A stretch of 64,000 nt of DNA from assembly GCF_013294025.1 (NCBI RefSeq), contig NZ_JABSNL010000005.1:62001-126000 (forward strand), read 5' to 3'. A program made the translations under genes and the position numbers. A model generated the notes under the pieces. It searched no databases. It saw nothing but the letters and a program-made list of their open reading frames with translations, and was not told the origin of the DNA. Positions 35,000 through 44,280 of the stretch are shown here, one piece after another (positions within the stretch are counted from its first letter, which is position 1; every line of letters begins with the position of its first letter). Origin of the DNA: Flavobacterium aeripolare (GTDB lineage: Bacteria; Bacteroidota; Bacteroidia; Flavobacteriales; Flavobacteriaceae).

Positions 35000-37390
35000 A
35001 TGGACACACAAAACTGTTTCCATTGTGGGTTAGATATTATAAAATCAGAAGAAATTATTTTTGACGAAAAAAAGTTTTGTTGTAACGGTTGTAAGACGGT
35101 GTACGAGATTTTTAGTGTCAATGATATGACATGCTATTATGATTTTGAAAATGCCCCTGGAGCAACTCCATTAGATATAAATGGGAAATATGATTTTTTA
35201 GAAAATGAAAGTATTGTCGCAAAATTATTGGATTTTCAAGAAGCTGCAACCGCTGTGGTTTCACTTAGTATTCCTCACATACATTGTAGCTCGTGTATTT
35301 GGATTCTGGAAAATTTACAACGTCTTCAACAAGGAATAAGTACTTCACAGGTTAATTTTCCTGAAAAGAAAGTTAGAATCACGTACAATCCCGAGGTGGT
35401 TTCTCTTAAACAAATAGTGTATTTACTAAGTGCTATTGGCTATGAACCTTACATCAGCTTGGAGAATTATGAGACCGGAAAAAACAATGTCGATAGAAGT
35501 TTAACTTATAAACTAGGAGTCGCTTTCTTTTGTTTTGGGAATATTATGTTGCTTTCATTTCCGGAATATTTTGAGGTAAAAGAGTTTTGGTTGGATAGTT
35601 TCAAACCTTTTTTTAGAGGATTAATCTTTGCATTATCACTTCCTGCATTTTTCTATTCTGCTTCAGATTATTATGTTTCGGCTTACAAAAGCATCAAATC
35701 AAGAATGCTAAATATTGATATTCCTATAGCCTTGGGAATTATCGTCATGTTTGTTAGAAGTGTAGTCGATATTTTATTCGATTACGGTTCGGGCTTTTTT
35801 GATAGCTTGACGGGTTTGATCTTTTTCATGCTTCTTGGTAAAATGTTCCAAATCAAAACCTATAGTTTTTTAAGTTTCGAAAGAGATTTTAAATCCTATT
35901 TCCCTATAGCAATTACCAGAATCAATAGCGATACTTCAGAAGAGAGTGTGCCTATTTATGATATTCAAAAAGGTGACCGATTATTAATTAGAAATCAAGA
36001 ACTAATTCCCGTTGACGGAATACTAATTAGTGATAAAACCGCCATTGACTATAGTTTTGTCACTGGAGAAGCAGACCCTATAACTAAAAACTCTGGCGAT
36101 AAAGTATTTGCTGGAGGAAAACAAATGGGCAAAGTCATTGAAATGGAAGTCTTACATTCGGTTTCACAAAGCTACTTAACGCAATTGTGGAGCAACGATG
36201 TTTTTCAAAAAAATGTAGAACGCAAACACAAAACCATAACCGATACCATTAGCAGGTATTTTACTCCTGCATTATTATCAATTGCATTTTTAGCTTTTGG
36301 TTATTGGATTTTTATTGATACTAATACCGCTTTTAATGTTTTCACGGCAGTGCTTATTGTTGCTTGTCCTTGTGCGCTGGCGCTGACTGCCCCGTTCACT
36401 ATGGGAAATGTACTTAGAATAGTAGGTAAGCAGCAGTTTTACCTTAAAAATGCGTTGGTAATTGAGCAATTAGCGGCAGTAGATACGATTGTTTTTGATA
36501 AAACAGGAACGATAACAACCAATAAGAAATCAAATATAGTGTACGAAGGAGCGGCGCTTTCGAACCAAAATACAATACAATTAAAAAATGTACTTCGAGC
36601 GAGTAATCATCCATTGAGCCGAATGTTGTATGATTATTTGCCAGACAGTAAAAAAATTAAAACCAGCCACTTTGAAGAGATCACTGGGCAAGGAATCATG
36701 GCGACAGTTGATGGAGTTGAGGTGCAAATAGGTTCTGGGATTTTCGTACAAAATAAAGTTGAAAGTAATAATCTACAAACAGCTGTTCATGTAAAAATTG
36801 ACGGTATTTATCTAGGAAAGTATATTTTCAATAATCAATACAGAGAAGGTTTAGAATTATTATTTAAAAACCTTAAAGGCGATTACCAAATCAAAGTATT
36901 ATCAGGAGATAATGAAGGAGAACGAGAAATTCTAGAGGCATTATTACCCAAAGGAACTGCACTTATTTTTAATCAAAAACCAGAACAAAAGCTGGAATTT
37001 ATTAAAAAACTACAAGACGAGGGTAAAAATGTGATGATGGTGGGTGATGGTTTGAATGATGCGGGTGCATTGGCACAAAGTAATGTAGGGATTTCAATCT
37101 CTGAGAATGTGAACGTTTTTTCACCGGCTTGTGATGCTATTTTAGAAGCTAAACAATTCGAAAAATTAGATTATTTCTTGAAGTTGTCTAAGAAAGCAAT
37201 GTTGACTATTAAAATGAGTTTTGCCTTATCATTATTATACAATGTTGTAGGATTAACATTTGCGGTCACAGCAAATTTAAAACCTTTGATAGCCGCTATT
37301 ATCATGCCTTTGAGCACCATAACCATTGTGAGTTTTGTAACTATAATGAGTAATTATTATGCTAAAAATTTAAGAAGAAAAAAGCATTAA
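35000..37390 (+). CDS. ccoI: Heavy-metal P1B-type ATPase for cbb3 assembly (CcoI/FixI)
   Basis: 796 aa from ATG 35000 (MDTQNCFHCG). The open frame begins at 34961, but that would precede the inferred transcription start set by the Fnr box. Order: N-terminal Cys-rich zinc-finger-like part (CFHCG, CCNGC), HMA-like domain with IHCSSCIWIL, membrane helices, TGEADP actuator motif, CPCALALTAP metal-site helix, DKTGTIT phosphorylation site, SNHPLS, and GDGLNDAGAL hinge. It pumps Cu(I) out of the cytosol toward the cbb3 catalytic subunit. First gene of the oxidase cluster. Confidence 0.92.
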   Translation: MDTQNCFHCGLDIIKSEEIIFDEKKFCCNGCKTVYEIFSVNDMTCYYDFENAPGATPLDINGKYDFLENESIVAKLLDFQEAATAVVSLSIPHIHCSSCIWILENLQRLQQGISTSQVNFPEKKVRITYNPEVVSLKQIVYLLSAIGYEPYISLENYETGKNNVDRSLTYKLGVAFFCFGNIMLLSFPEYFEVKEFWLDSFKPFFRGLIFALSLPAFFYSASDYYVSAYKSIKSRMLNIDIPIALGIIVMFVRSVVDILFDYGSGFFDSLTGLIFFMLLGKMFQIKTYSFLSFERDFKSYFPIAITRINSDTSEESVPIYDIQKGDRLLIRNQELIPVDGILISDKTAIDYSFVTGEADPITKNSGDKVFAGGKQMGKVIEMEVLHSVSQSYLTQLWSNDVFQKNVERKHKTITDTISRYFTPALLSIAFLAFGYWIFIDTNTAFNVFTAVLIVACPCALALTAPFTMGNVLRIVGKQQFYLKNALVIEQLAAVDTIVFDKTGTITTNKKSNIVYEGAALSNQNTIQLKNVLRASNHPLSRMLYDYLPDSKKIKTSHFEEITGQGIMATVDGVEVQIGSGIFVQNKVESNNLQTAVHVKIDGIYLGKYIFNNQYREGLELLFKNLKGDYQIKVLSGDNEGEREILEALLPKGTALIFNQKPEQKLEFIKKLQDEGKNVMMVGDGLNDAGALAQSNVGISISENVNVFSPACDAILEAKQFEKLDYFLKLSKKAMLTIKMSFALSLLYNVVGLTFAVTANLKPLIAAIIMPLSTITIVSFVTIMSNYYAKNLRRKKH

Positions 37391-37410
37391 TAATTTTACC
37401 ATAAAATAGG

Positions 37411-37434
37411 TAAATATGATATATATCATATTTA
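37411..37434. promoter_or_regulatory. Fnr-like operator of ccoS-ccoNO
   Basis: Perfect 24-bp palindrome with core ATGATATATATCAT (37416-37429). 22 nt after the core comes the -7 box TAATTTTG (37452-37459), which places the palindrome centre near -42, a class II activator position. Confidence 0.75.
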
Positions 37435-37451
37435 ATGATTAACCAATAAAG

Positions 37452-37459
37452 TAATTTTG
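37452..37459 (+). promoter_or_regulatory. -7 promoter element of ccoS
   Basis: TAATTTTG, matching TAnnTTTG, 19 nt before the ccoS ATG. Confidence 0.6.
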
Positions 37460-37477
37460 TTAACATAATTTTAAGGT

Positions 37478-37669
37478 ATGAGTGTCATTTATTTATTAAT
37501 CGGAATCAGCATAAGTGTTGCTATTGGTTTTTTTGTAGCGTTTATAATTGCTGTAAAAAGTGGTCAGTACGACGATGATTATACGCCTTCAGTACGAATG
37601 CTATTCGATGATGAAATCAAGAAAACACCAAAAAAAGAAATACAAACAATAAAAGAAAAACAAATTTAA
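37478..37669 (+). CDS. ccoS: cbb3-type oxidase assembly protein CcoS
   Basis: 63 aa with a single N-terminal membrane helix (VIYLLIGISISVAIGFFVAF) and the CcoS pattern SGQYDDDYTPSVRMLFDDE. It is needed for cofactor insertion into the cbb3 catalytic subunit in proteobacteria. It starts 2 nt before ccoNO (gap 37670-37671) and is preceded by the strongest Fnr-like operator of the window. Confidence 0.92.
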   Translation: MSVIYLLIGISISVAIGFFVAFIIAVKSGQYDDDYTPSVRMLFDDEIKKTPKKEIQTIKEKQI

Positions 37670-37671
37670 TT

Positions 37672-39861
37672 ATGGAAATGCAGCAGTTTTATTATGACAA
37701 CAAAATTGTAAAGAATTTCATTTACGCTACCATTCTTTTTGGTGTAGTGGGAATGCTTGTAGGGCTTACATTAGCTACAATGTTTCTTTTTCCTAACCTA
37801 ACTGATGGAATTTCATGGTTGAGTTACGGGAGATTAAGACCTTTACATACTAATGCAGTTATTTTTGCTTTTGTAGGAAATGCTTTTTTTGCTGGAATGT
37901 ATTATTCTATGCAACGATTGCTAAAAGCAAGAATGTACAGTGATTTTTTAAGTAAGCTTCACTTTTGGGGATGGCAATTAATTATCGTTGCCGCTGCAAT
38001 TACCTTGCCTTTAGGATACTCTACATCTAAGGAGTATGCAGAATTAGAATGGCCTATAGATATTGCAATTACCTTTATATGGGTAGTGATGGGTATCAAC
38101 ATGATAGGAACTATGATAAAAAGAAGGGAGCGCCATTTATATGTAGCAATCTGGTTTTATTTAGCAACATTTGTTACCGTTGCTGTTTTACATATTTTTA
38201 ATAGTTTAGAAATTCCTGTTTCATTGTTTTCAATGAAAAGTTATTCTGTTTATGCAGGAGTTCAAGATGCATTAGTGCAATGGTGGTATGGTCATAATGC
38301 GGTTGCATTTTTCTTAACTACGCCTTTCTTAGGGTTGATGTACTACTTTGTGCCTAAAGCAGCAAATCGTCCAGTGTACTCATATAGATTGTCTATCGTG
38401 CATTTTTGGTCTTTGATCTTTATTTACATCTGGGCTGGACCGCACCACTTATTATATTCTGCTTTGCCTAACTGGGCTCAAAACTTAGGAGTTGCTTTCT
38501 CAATCATGCTACTTGCTCCATCTTGGGGAGGTATGATTAATGGATTATTGACTCTACGTGGTGCTTGGGATAAGGTACGTGTGGAACCAGTACTTAAATT
38601 CTTTGTGGTAGCGATTACAGGTTACGGTATGGCTACGTTTGAAGGACCCATGTTATCACTTAAAAACGTAAATGCTATTGCGCATTTTACAGATTGGATT
38701 ATTGCTCACGTTCACGTAGGAGCTTTAGCTTGGAACGGATTCATGGCTTTTGGTATGATTTATTGGTTGGTTCCAAGAATGACTAAAGGACCTTTGTTTT
38801 CTACTAAATTAGCCAACTTCCATTTCTGGATAGGAACACTTGGAATCATATTATATACATTACCAATGTACGTTGCAGGTTTCTTGCAAGCTTCTATGTG
38901 GAAACAATTTAACCCTGACGGAACCTTAACTTACGGTAACTTTCTTGAAACTGTAACGCAAATCATGCCAATGTATTGGATGCGTGCAATAGGCGGTACT
39001 TTATATCTTATTGGAATGCTTGTTTTAGTTTATAACATCACTAAAACGATCATGGCTAATGAAACAATTGAAGATGAATTAGCAGAAGCGCCTGAATTAC
39101 AAAAAATTAGCAGCAGTCGTATTAAAGGTGAAAAATTCCACCCTTGGTTAGAAAGAAAACCAATCCAATTAACAATTTTAGCTACAATCGCTATTTTAAT
39201 TGGTGGTGTGATCCAAATTGTACCTACAATTATGGTGAAATCTAATATCCCTACAATTGCAAGTGTAAAACCATACACTCCTTTAGAATTAGAAGGTCGT
39301 GATTTATATATTAGAGAAGGTTGCGTAGGATGTCACTCGCAATCAGTACGACCATTCCGTTCAGAAGTGGAACGTTATGGGCCACAATCTAAAGCAGGAG
39401 AATTTGTTTACGACCACCCGTTTTTATGGGGATCAAAACGTACAGGACCAGATTTACTTAGAGTAGGTGGTAAGTACAATGACAACTGGCACTTTAACCA
39501 CATGTGGAGTCCACAAAGTACTTCACCGGGATCTATTATGCCAGGTTACAAATGGTTATTTGATAATAAACCGTTAGATATTTCAGATATTGAAGGAAAA
39601 ATGAAAGTGATGCAAACACTTGGAGTTCCTTACAGTGACGCTGAAGTAGCAAATGCTCAAAATGCTATAAAAATGCAGTCTCAAAAAATTGAAGATAATT
39701 TGCATGCTGATCCTGACTTTGTAAAAAGTTATGAAAACAGCAAGAAAAAAGCAGCTGCAAAAGGAGAAGAATTTGTACCAATGCACCAAAGAGAAATTGT
39801 TGCTTTAATAGCATACATTCAAAGGTTAGGTACTGATATCAAAGTAAAAGATAAAAAGTAA
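37672..39861 (+). CDS. ccoN: cbb3-type cytochrome c oxidase, fused subunits I and II (CcoN-CcoO)
   Basis: 729 aa. Residues about 1-470 form the heme-copper oxidase subunit I with twelve helices and His ligands in HTNAVIFAFV, WWYGHNAVAFFLT and HVHVGALAWNG. Residues about 495-729 are the CcoO monoheme cytochrome c, with membrane anchor, CVGCH (Cys551, Cys554, His555) and a Met ligand in SIMPGYKW. Fusion of CcoN with CcoO is typical in Bacteroidetes. It reduces O2 to water with high affinity and pumps protons at the inner membrane. Confidence 0.94.
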   Translation: MEMQQFYYDNKIVKNFIYATILFGVVGMLVGLTLATMFLFPNLTDGISWLSYGRLRPLHTNAVIFAFVGNAFFAGMYYSMQRLLKARMYSDFLSKLHFWGWQLIIVAAAITLPLGYSTSKEYAELEWPIDIAITFIWVVMGINMIGTMIKRRERHLYVAIWFYLATFVTVAVLHIFNSLEIPVSLFSMKSYSVYAGVQDALVQWWYGHNAVAFFLTTPFLGLMYYFVPKAANRPVYSYRLSIVHFWSLIFIYIWAGPHHLLYSALPNWAQNLGVAFSIMLLAPSWGGMINGLLTLRGAWDKVRVEPVLKFFVVAITGYGMATFEGPMLSLKNVNAIAHFTDWIIAHVHVGALAWNGFMAFGMIYWLVPRMTKGPLFSTKLANFHFWIGTLGIILYTLPMYVAGFLQASMWKQFNPDGTLTYGNFLETVTQIMPMYWMRAIGGTLYLIGMLVLVYNITKTIMANETIEDELAEAPELQKISSSRIKGEKFHPWLERKPIQLTILATIAILIGGVIQIVPTIMVKSNIPTIASVKPYTPLELEGRDLYIREGCVGCHSQSVRPFRSEVERYGPQSKAGEFVYDHPFLWGSKRTGPDLLRVGGKYNDNWHFNHMWSPQSTSPGSIMPGYKWLFDNKPLDISDIEGKMKVMQTLGVPYSDAEVANAQNAIKMQSQKIEDNLHADPDFVKSYENSKKKAAAKGEEFVPMHQREIVALIAYIQRLGTDIKVKDKK

Positions 39862-39865
39862 TTGA

Positions 39866-39945
39866 GAGGCAGAGTTTCAAAGTCAAGGATTACAGATTTT
39901 CGAATCTAAAAACTTTGAAACTTTGTACTTTAGAAACTAAAAAAA
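39866..39945. repeat. Intra-operon repeat between ccoNO and ccoQ
   Basis: Imperfect inverted sequence with GTTTCAAAGT on the left and ACTTTGAAAC on the right, followed by TTTGTACTTTAGAAAC. It is the same style as the repeat at 43088-43150 and the flanks of the four-helix-bundle cassette. Confidence 0.5.
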
Positions 39946-39952
39946 TATAAAT

Positions 39953-40123
39953 ATGTTCGAACAAATAAAACACAACATGGAAACCATCGCAGGTGTTGCG
40001 ATTTATCCCATTCTGTCATTATTGATTTTCTTTATCTTTTTTGTAGGATTAGGAATTTGGGTTTTCTCTTATAAAAAAGAAAAGATTGATGAGTTGAGTC
40101 AAATGCCATTGAACGATAAATAA
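39953..40123 (+). CDS. ccoQ: CcoQ/FixQ family small subunit
   Basis: 56 aa, read from ATG 39953 to TAA 40121-40123 (MFEQIKHNMETIAGVAIYPI start). One membrane helix (LLIFFIFFVGLGIWVFSY) followed by a charged tail KKEKIDELSQMPLNDK, the usual CcoQ layout. It stabilises the cbb3 complex. It lies between ccoNO and ccoP, separated from ccoNO by a 90-bp repeat. Confidence 0.88.
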   Translation: MFEQIKHNMETIAGVAIYPILSLLIFFIFFVGLGIWVFSYKKEKIDELSQMPLNDK

Positions 40124-40147
40124 AAGTATAATTTCAAAATAATTAAA

Positions 40148-41050
40148 ATGAAAAAATTAATCCCAGCATACGTAAGAGTACCCGTAATTTTCTTTTTCGT
40201 GTTTGGCGCAATGGAATACTTCATAGATTCAGGTTCGCAGCCCGCATTTATAAGGTACCCTATGGTTTCTTTATTCTTATTTGTATTCCTGTTTCTTTTA
40301 ATAGCGATCGAAATAACAATGAAAGCGATTGATAATATTACGTATCAAATGCTTACTGAGGAACAGAAAGAGCAATTAGCAGTAGCAAGTACAGTTAGTT
40401 ACAAAGAAAGCGAATGGTTCAAAAATTTAATGCAAAAATTAACTAAAACGGAACCTATTGAAAACGAACTTGATATTTTATTAGATCATGATTATGATGG
40501 TATCAAGGAATTAGATAATAATTTACCGCCATGGTGGGTATATTTGTTTTATGCTAGTATCGTTTTTGGGGTCGTGTATTTTGTTCATTTTGAGATGATG
40601 GGTGGAGACAACCAAGAAATGGAACTGAAGAAAGAATTGGCTCAAGCCAAAATTGATGTAGCTGAATATATGAAGACTGCTCCAGATTTAATGGATGAAA
40701 AAACAGTTACATTACTTACTGAACCAGCTGATTTAGCAGAAGGAAAAACAATATTTACCACTAATTGCGCTGCTTGTCATAGAGCTGATGCGGGTGGTCA
40801 AATTGGTCCAAATTTAACTGATGATCATTGGATTTTAGGTGGCGGAATTAAAAATATTTTTCACACTCTTGTTAATGGAGGTCGTGATGGTAAAGGAATG
40901 ATTTCTTGGAAAGGAACTTTAAAGCCTAAAGAAATGCAAAAGGTAGCAAGTTATGTTATCTCTCTTAAAGGAAGTAATCCTGTAGACCCAAAAGCACCAG
41001 ATGGTGAAGTATGGGTAGACGAAGCAGCAGTAGCTCCTGCAGCAAAATAA
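40148..41050 (+). CDS. ccoP: cbb3-type oxidase subunit III (CcoP), single-heme type
   Basis: 300 aa. Two N-terminal membrane helices, then the CcoP linker motif DHDYDGIKELDNNLPPWW, a third helix, and one periplasmic cytochrome c domain with CAACH (Cys207, Cys210, His211) and a distal Met in GKGMISW. Proteobacterial CcoP has two heme c groups; only one CxxCH is present here. It passes electrons from a soluble or membrane cytochrome to CcoO/CcoN. It is 24 nt downstream of ccoQ. Confidence 0.93.
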   Translation: MKKLIPAYVRVPVIFFFVFGAMEYFIDSGSQPAFIRYPMVSLFLFVFLFLLIAIEITMKAIDNITYQMLTEEQKEQLAVASTVSYKESEWFKNLMQKLTKTEPIENELDILLDHDYDGIKELDNNLPPWWVYLFYASIVFGVVYFVHFEMMGGDNQEMELKKELAQAKIDVAEYMKTAPDLMDEKTVTLLTEPADLAEGKTIFTTNCAACHRADAGGQIGPNLTDDHWILGGGIKNIFHTLVNGGRDGKGMISWKGTLKPKEMQKVASYVISLKGSNPVDPKAPDGEVWVDEAAVAPAAK

Positions 41051-41121
41051 TAGCACTGATTTACTAGCTTTTGAAATTGCTGTAAAGGGAATCAAAAGAT
41101 AGAATTAAAATACCATATCAA

Positions 41122-42540
41122 ATGTCAAAATTACCAAACGAAGCGTTTAGAGATACCATTGGAACTATAGACGAAGAAGGTAAAAGAAAATTTATTTTTC
41201 CTAAAAAACCTTCAGGGAAGTTTTATGATTACCGCAAGTGGGTTAGTTATTTCTTACTAATCATCTTAGTTGCTAATCCGTTTATAAAGGTAAATGGCAA
41301 CCAATTTATGATGTTTAATATATTAGAACGTCGTTTTAATATTTTTGGTTTTCCTTTTTGGCCACAGGATTTCTACATTTTTGTACTATTTATGATTGTA
41401 GGTGTGGTATTTGTGATTTTGTTTACAGTAATTTTTGGACGTATATTTTGTGGGTGGATTTGTCCGCAAACTATTTTTCTAGAATTAGTTTTTAGAAGGA
41501 TAGAATATTGGATAGAAGGTGATCGTGGTGCGCAAATTAGGTTGTCAAAACAAGAATGGAATGAAGACAAGATAAAAAAGAAAGGGTTCAAATGGTTTCT
41601 CTTTTTATTAATATCTTTTGCTATTGCCAATGTGTTTTTAGCCTATTTAATAGGTAGTGATGCGCTGATCCAAATGATTGAAGATGGCCCCGAAACGCAT
41701 ACAAGTACCTTAATAGCGTTATCTATATTTACTGGAGTTTTCTATTTTATATTTGTATGGTTTAGAGAACAAGTTTGTATTATAGCTTGTCCTTATGGTC
41801 GTTTACAAGGGGTGTTGCTGGACAATAAATCAATTAATGTTGCTTACGATTTTGTACGTGGTGAAAAAGAGGAAGGAAGAGCTAAATTCAATAAACAAGA
41901 GGATAGAGCAAGTACTGGAAAAGGAGATTGCATCGATTGCAAACAATGTGTAAATGTTTGTCCTACAGGAATTGATATTCGTAATGGTACGCAACTTGAA
42001 TGTGTAAACTGTACCGCTTGCATTGATGAATGTGATGTGATTATGGAAAGTGTAGGCTTACCAAAAGGATTGATTCGATATGCCTCTGAAGACGAAATTG
42101 AGAAAAAAGAGCCTTTCAAATTCACTGCTAGAATGAAAGGATACTCCGCTATTTTATTAATATTAGTGGGTATTTTGACAGGATTATTGTTTTTACGTAC
42201 TGAAGTTGAAGCGGTTATTTTAAGATTACCTGGGCAGTTATTTGAACATAAGGGAGATAATATTAGTAATATTTACACCTACAAAGTGATCAATAAGACT
42301 AATAATGACTTTAAAGACATTCATTTTGAATTAGTTGGAATAAAAGGAACGCTTAAACTTGTGGGTAACCAACATTTAAAAGTGGTAAAACAAGGGATGA
42401 GTAGTGGTACGATGTTTATAGAAATCAACCAAAATTTGTTAGAAAGCGACAAGACAAAATTGAAAATTGAGGTTTATGATGGCAACAAAAAAATTGAAAC
42501 AAGTACAACGAGCTTTTTAAGTCCGCGTAGTTTTGATTAG
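41122..42540 (+). CDS. ccoG: Cytochrome c oxidase accessory protein CcoG (RdxA/FixG)
   Basis: 472 aa. Four to five membrane helices with CGWICPQT and CIIACPYGR, then two 4Fe-4S ferredoxin clusters (CIDCKQCVNVCPTGID and CVNCTACIDECD), a last membrane helix and a periplasmic immunoglobulin-like FixG C-terminal domain (ISNIYTYKVINKTNNDF). In other bacteria CcoG reduces Cu(II) for cbb3 assembly. It is in line with the operon. Confidence 0.93.
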   Translation: MSKLPNEAFRDTIGTIDEEGKRKFIFPKKPSGKFYDYRKWVSYFLLIILVANPFIKVNGNQFMMFNILERRFNIFGFPFWPQDFYIFVLFMIVGVVFVILFTVIFGRIFCGWICPQTIFLELVFRRIEYWIEGDRGAQIRLSKQEWNEDKIKKKGFKWFLFLLISFAIANVFLAYLIGSDALIQMIEDGPETHTSTLIALSIFTGVFYFIFVWFREQVCIIACPYGRLQGVLLDNKSINVAYDFVRGEKEEGRAKFNKQEDRASTGKGDCIDCKQCVNVCPTGIDIRNGTQLECVNCTACIDECDVIMESVGLPKGLIRYASEDEIEKKEPFKFTARMKGYSAILLILVGILTGLLFLRTEVEAVILRLPGQLFEHKGDNISNIYTYKVINKTNNDFKDIHFELVGIKGTLKLVGNQHLKVVKQGMSSGTMFIEINQNLLESDKTKLKIEVYDGNKKIETSTTSFLSPRSFD

Positions 42541-42583
42541 TTATAAAAGGCTTTCCTAATTTCAAAAATAATATCCAAATAAA

Positions 42584-43084
42584 ATGGAAGACAATACAAA
42601 TAAATCTGCTGGGGTTTCTTCAGAAAAAAAAGGTTTTAAGATTAATTGGGGAGTAGGAATTGTCATAGCTATGGGGTTGTTTATGGCATTCATATTGTAT
42701 TTTGTGATCAAAGTGCAGATGAATTCTAAATATGACAACGAATTAGTTGTTGAAGAATATTACAAACATGATGCTAAATTTGGTGATGAAATGGTTCGCG
42801 TGCAAAATGCACATGATTTAGCTCAAAAACCAGTAATTACTAAAACAGAGGATGGGGTTACTATTGAATTCCCAACTGTTTTTGCACCTGAAAAGATTAA
42901 AGGAAAAGTATCCCTATATAGACCGTCTATGAAAAATTTAGATTTTGAAATTCCTATTTCTCTGTCTAAGCCAACTTTGCTCATACCTAAATCAAAATTG
43001 TTAGGCGGTCGATGGGATATTAATATGGAATGGCATTATGAAGGGAAAGCATACTTAACCAAGGAGACTATTTATATTGATTAG
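42584..43084 (+). CDS. FixH family protein
   Basis: 166 aa; cytosolic N-terminus, one membrane helix (WGVGIVIAMGLFMAFILYFV) and a periplasmic beta domain with YDNELVVEEYYKHDAKF, the FixH/CcoH landmark. It helps cbb3 maturation next to CcoG and CcoI. It lies 43 nt after ccoG. Confidence 0.85.
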   Translation: MEDNTNKSAGVSSEKKGFKINWGVGIVIAMGLFMAFILYFVIKVQMNSKYDNELVVEEYYKHDAKFGDEMVRVQNAHDLAQKPVITKTEDGVTIEFPTVFAPEKIKGKVSLYRPSMKNLDFEIPISLSKPTLLIPKSKLLGGRWDINMEWHYEGKAYLTKETIYID

Positions 43085-43087
43085 ATT

Positions 43088-43150
43088 GTTTAAGTTTCAA
43101 AGTTTCTGAGTCTCTGAGCTGCAGAGTTTTTTAGTTTCAGAGTGAAATAG
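43088..43150. repeat. Intra-operon repeat between fixH and the SafE-like gene
   Basis: AAGTTTCAAAGTTTCTGAGT continuing into CTCTGAGCTGCAGAG and TAGTTTCAGAG, a cluster of short alternating inverted words related to 39866-39945. Confidence 0.5.
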
Positions 43151-43189
43151 TGTTTCTTAACGAGAAATGTAGAATTCACAATAAATAAC

Positions 43190-43891
43190 ATGTTATACAC
43201 CGCTTTTATATTTGGATTGATTAGTAGTTTGCACTGCATTGGTATGTGTGGTCCTATTGCTATGATGCTTCCTGTAGACCGAAATAACAAAACCAAAAAA
43301 ACGATTCAAATCATGACGTACCATTTGGGCAGGTTGGCAGCTTATGGTACTATAGGATTGGTTTTTGGTTTAGTAGGTAAGGGGTTTTTTATGGCTGGTT
43401 TGCAACAAAAGATGTCCATCTTCATTGGTGTGGCAATGATTTTAATCGTCATAATTCCGGAAAGATCATTTGCAAAATATAATTTCTCGAAACCTGTTTT
43501 TCGATTAATATCAAAAATCAAACAACATCTCGGCAGTCAGTTTAAAAACAAAAGCTATAAATCACTATTTACCATTGGTTTGCTCAACGGTTTTCTACCC
43601 TGCGGAATGGTTTATGTAGCCTTATTTGGTGCTATAGCAATGCAAAGCGCTAGTTTAGGGGTGCTGTATATGATCTTGTTTGGATTAGGAACAGTGCCTC
43701 TGATGAGTGCCGTGGTATATGCAAATTCGTTTATAACATTACGCATTCGAAACAAAATTCAAAAAGTAATTCCGTACGTTGCTGTATTTATAGGGTGTTT
43801 GTTTATTTTAAGAGGTCTAGGTTTAGGGATTCCCTATGTTTCCCCAGCTAATACGAGTTTGTTTATTCAAGCTACTCCCAATTGTCATTAA
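43190..43891 (+). CDS. DsbD/SafE-like membrane protein of the cbb3 cluster
   Basis: 233 aa with six membrane helices arranged as two halves, each with a Cys/Pro motif: SSLHCIGMCGPIAMM in the first and NGFLPCGMVYVALFG in the second. This is the sulfite exporter TauE/SafE or DsbD_2-type family regularly found downstream of fixH. A role in copper or reductant delivery to cbb3 is plausible from context only. Confidence 0.82.
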   Translation: MLYTAFIFGLISSLHCIGMCGPIAMMLPVDRNNKTKKTIQIMTYHLGRLAAYGTIGLVFGLVGKGFFMAGLQQKMSIFIGVAMILIVIIPERSFAKYNFSKPVFRLISKIKQHLGSQFKNKSYKSLFTIGLLNGFLPCGMVYVALFGAIAMQSASLGVLYMILFGLGTVPLMSAVVYANSFITLRIRNKIQKVIPYVAVFIGCLFILRGLGLGIPYVSPANTSLFIQATPNCH

Positions 43892-43933
43892 ATAATAGGT
43901 AAAATTTTATTTCTAACTCATAAATACATTAAA

Positions 43934-44167
43934 ATGGAAAGACACGATTTATTACACGAGTTTCCTGAATACCAGGAAAAAATTCACGAATTAAAAACCA
44001 CTGATGCTCACTTTAAAAAATTATTTGATGAGTACAATGAAATGGAGCATGAGGTGCACCGTGTAAATACAGACACTGAGGTTGTTACTGACGGGCATGC
44101 GCACGAATTAAAAGCAAAATTATTGTTCTTGAAAGATGAGCTGTACGCTATGTTGACAAAAGAGTAA
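43934..44167 (+). CDS. YdcH family (DUF465) protein
   Basis: 77 aa helical hairpin: HDLLHEFPEYQEKIHELKTT and a second helix ending LKDELYAML, the DUF465 pattern. Function unknown. It is the last plus-strand gene of the oxidase cluster, 42 nt after the SafE-like gene. Confidence 0.85.
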   Translation: MERHDLLHEFPEYQEKIHELKTTDAHFKKLFDEYNEMEHEVHRVNTDTEVVTDGHAHELKAKLLFLKDELYAMLTKE

Positions 44168-44200
44168 TTCAAGAGTATAATGTTATTCTACATTGAAAAA

Positions 44201-44259
44201 ATCGCAAATTCACAAATTTAAAAGCACTATAAGTACTAAATAATTTGCGAATTTGCGGT
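44201..44259. repeat. Solo inverted-repeat pair like that flanking the GxxExxY cassette
   Basis: Left arm TCGCAAATTCACAAATT (44202-44218 region) and right arm 44238-44259, the latter identical to the reverse complement of 20655-20676. Only about 20 bp separate the arms. It may also serve as a terminator between convergent YdcH and hemN genes. Confidence 0.6.
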
Positions 44260-44280
44260 TTGCTATAAAGTAATTTTCTT

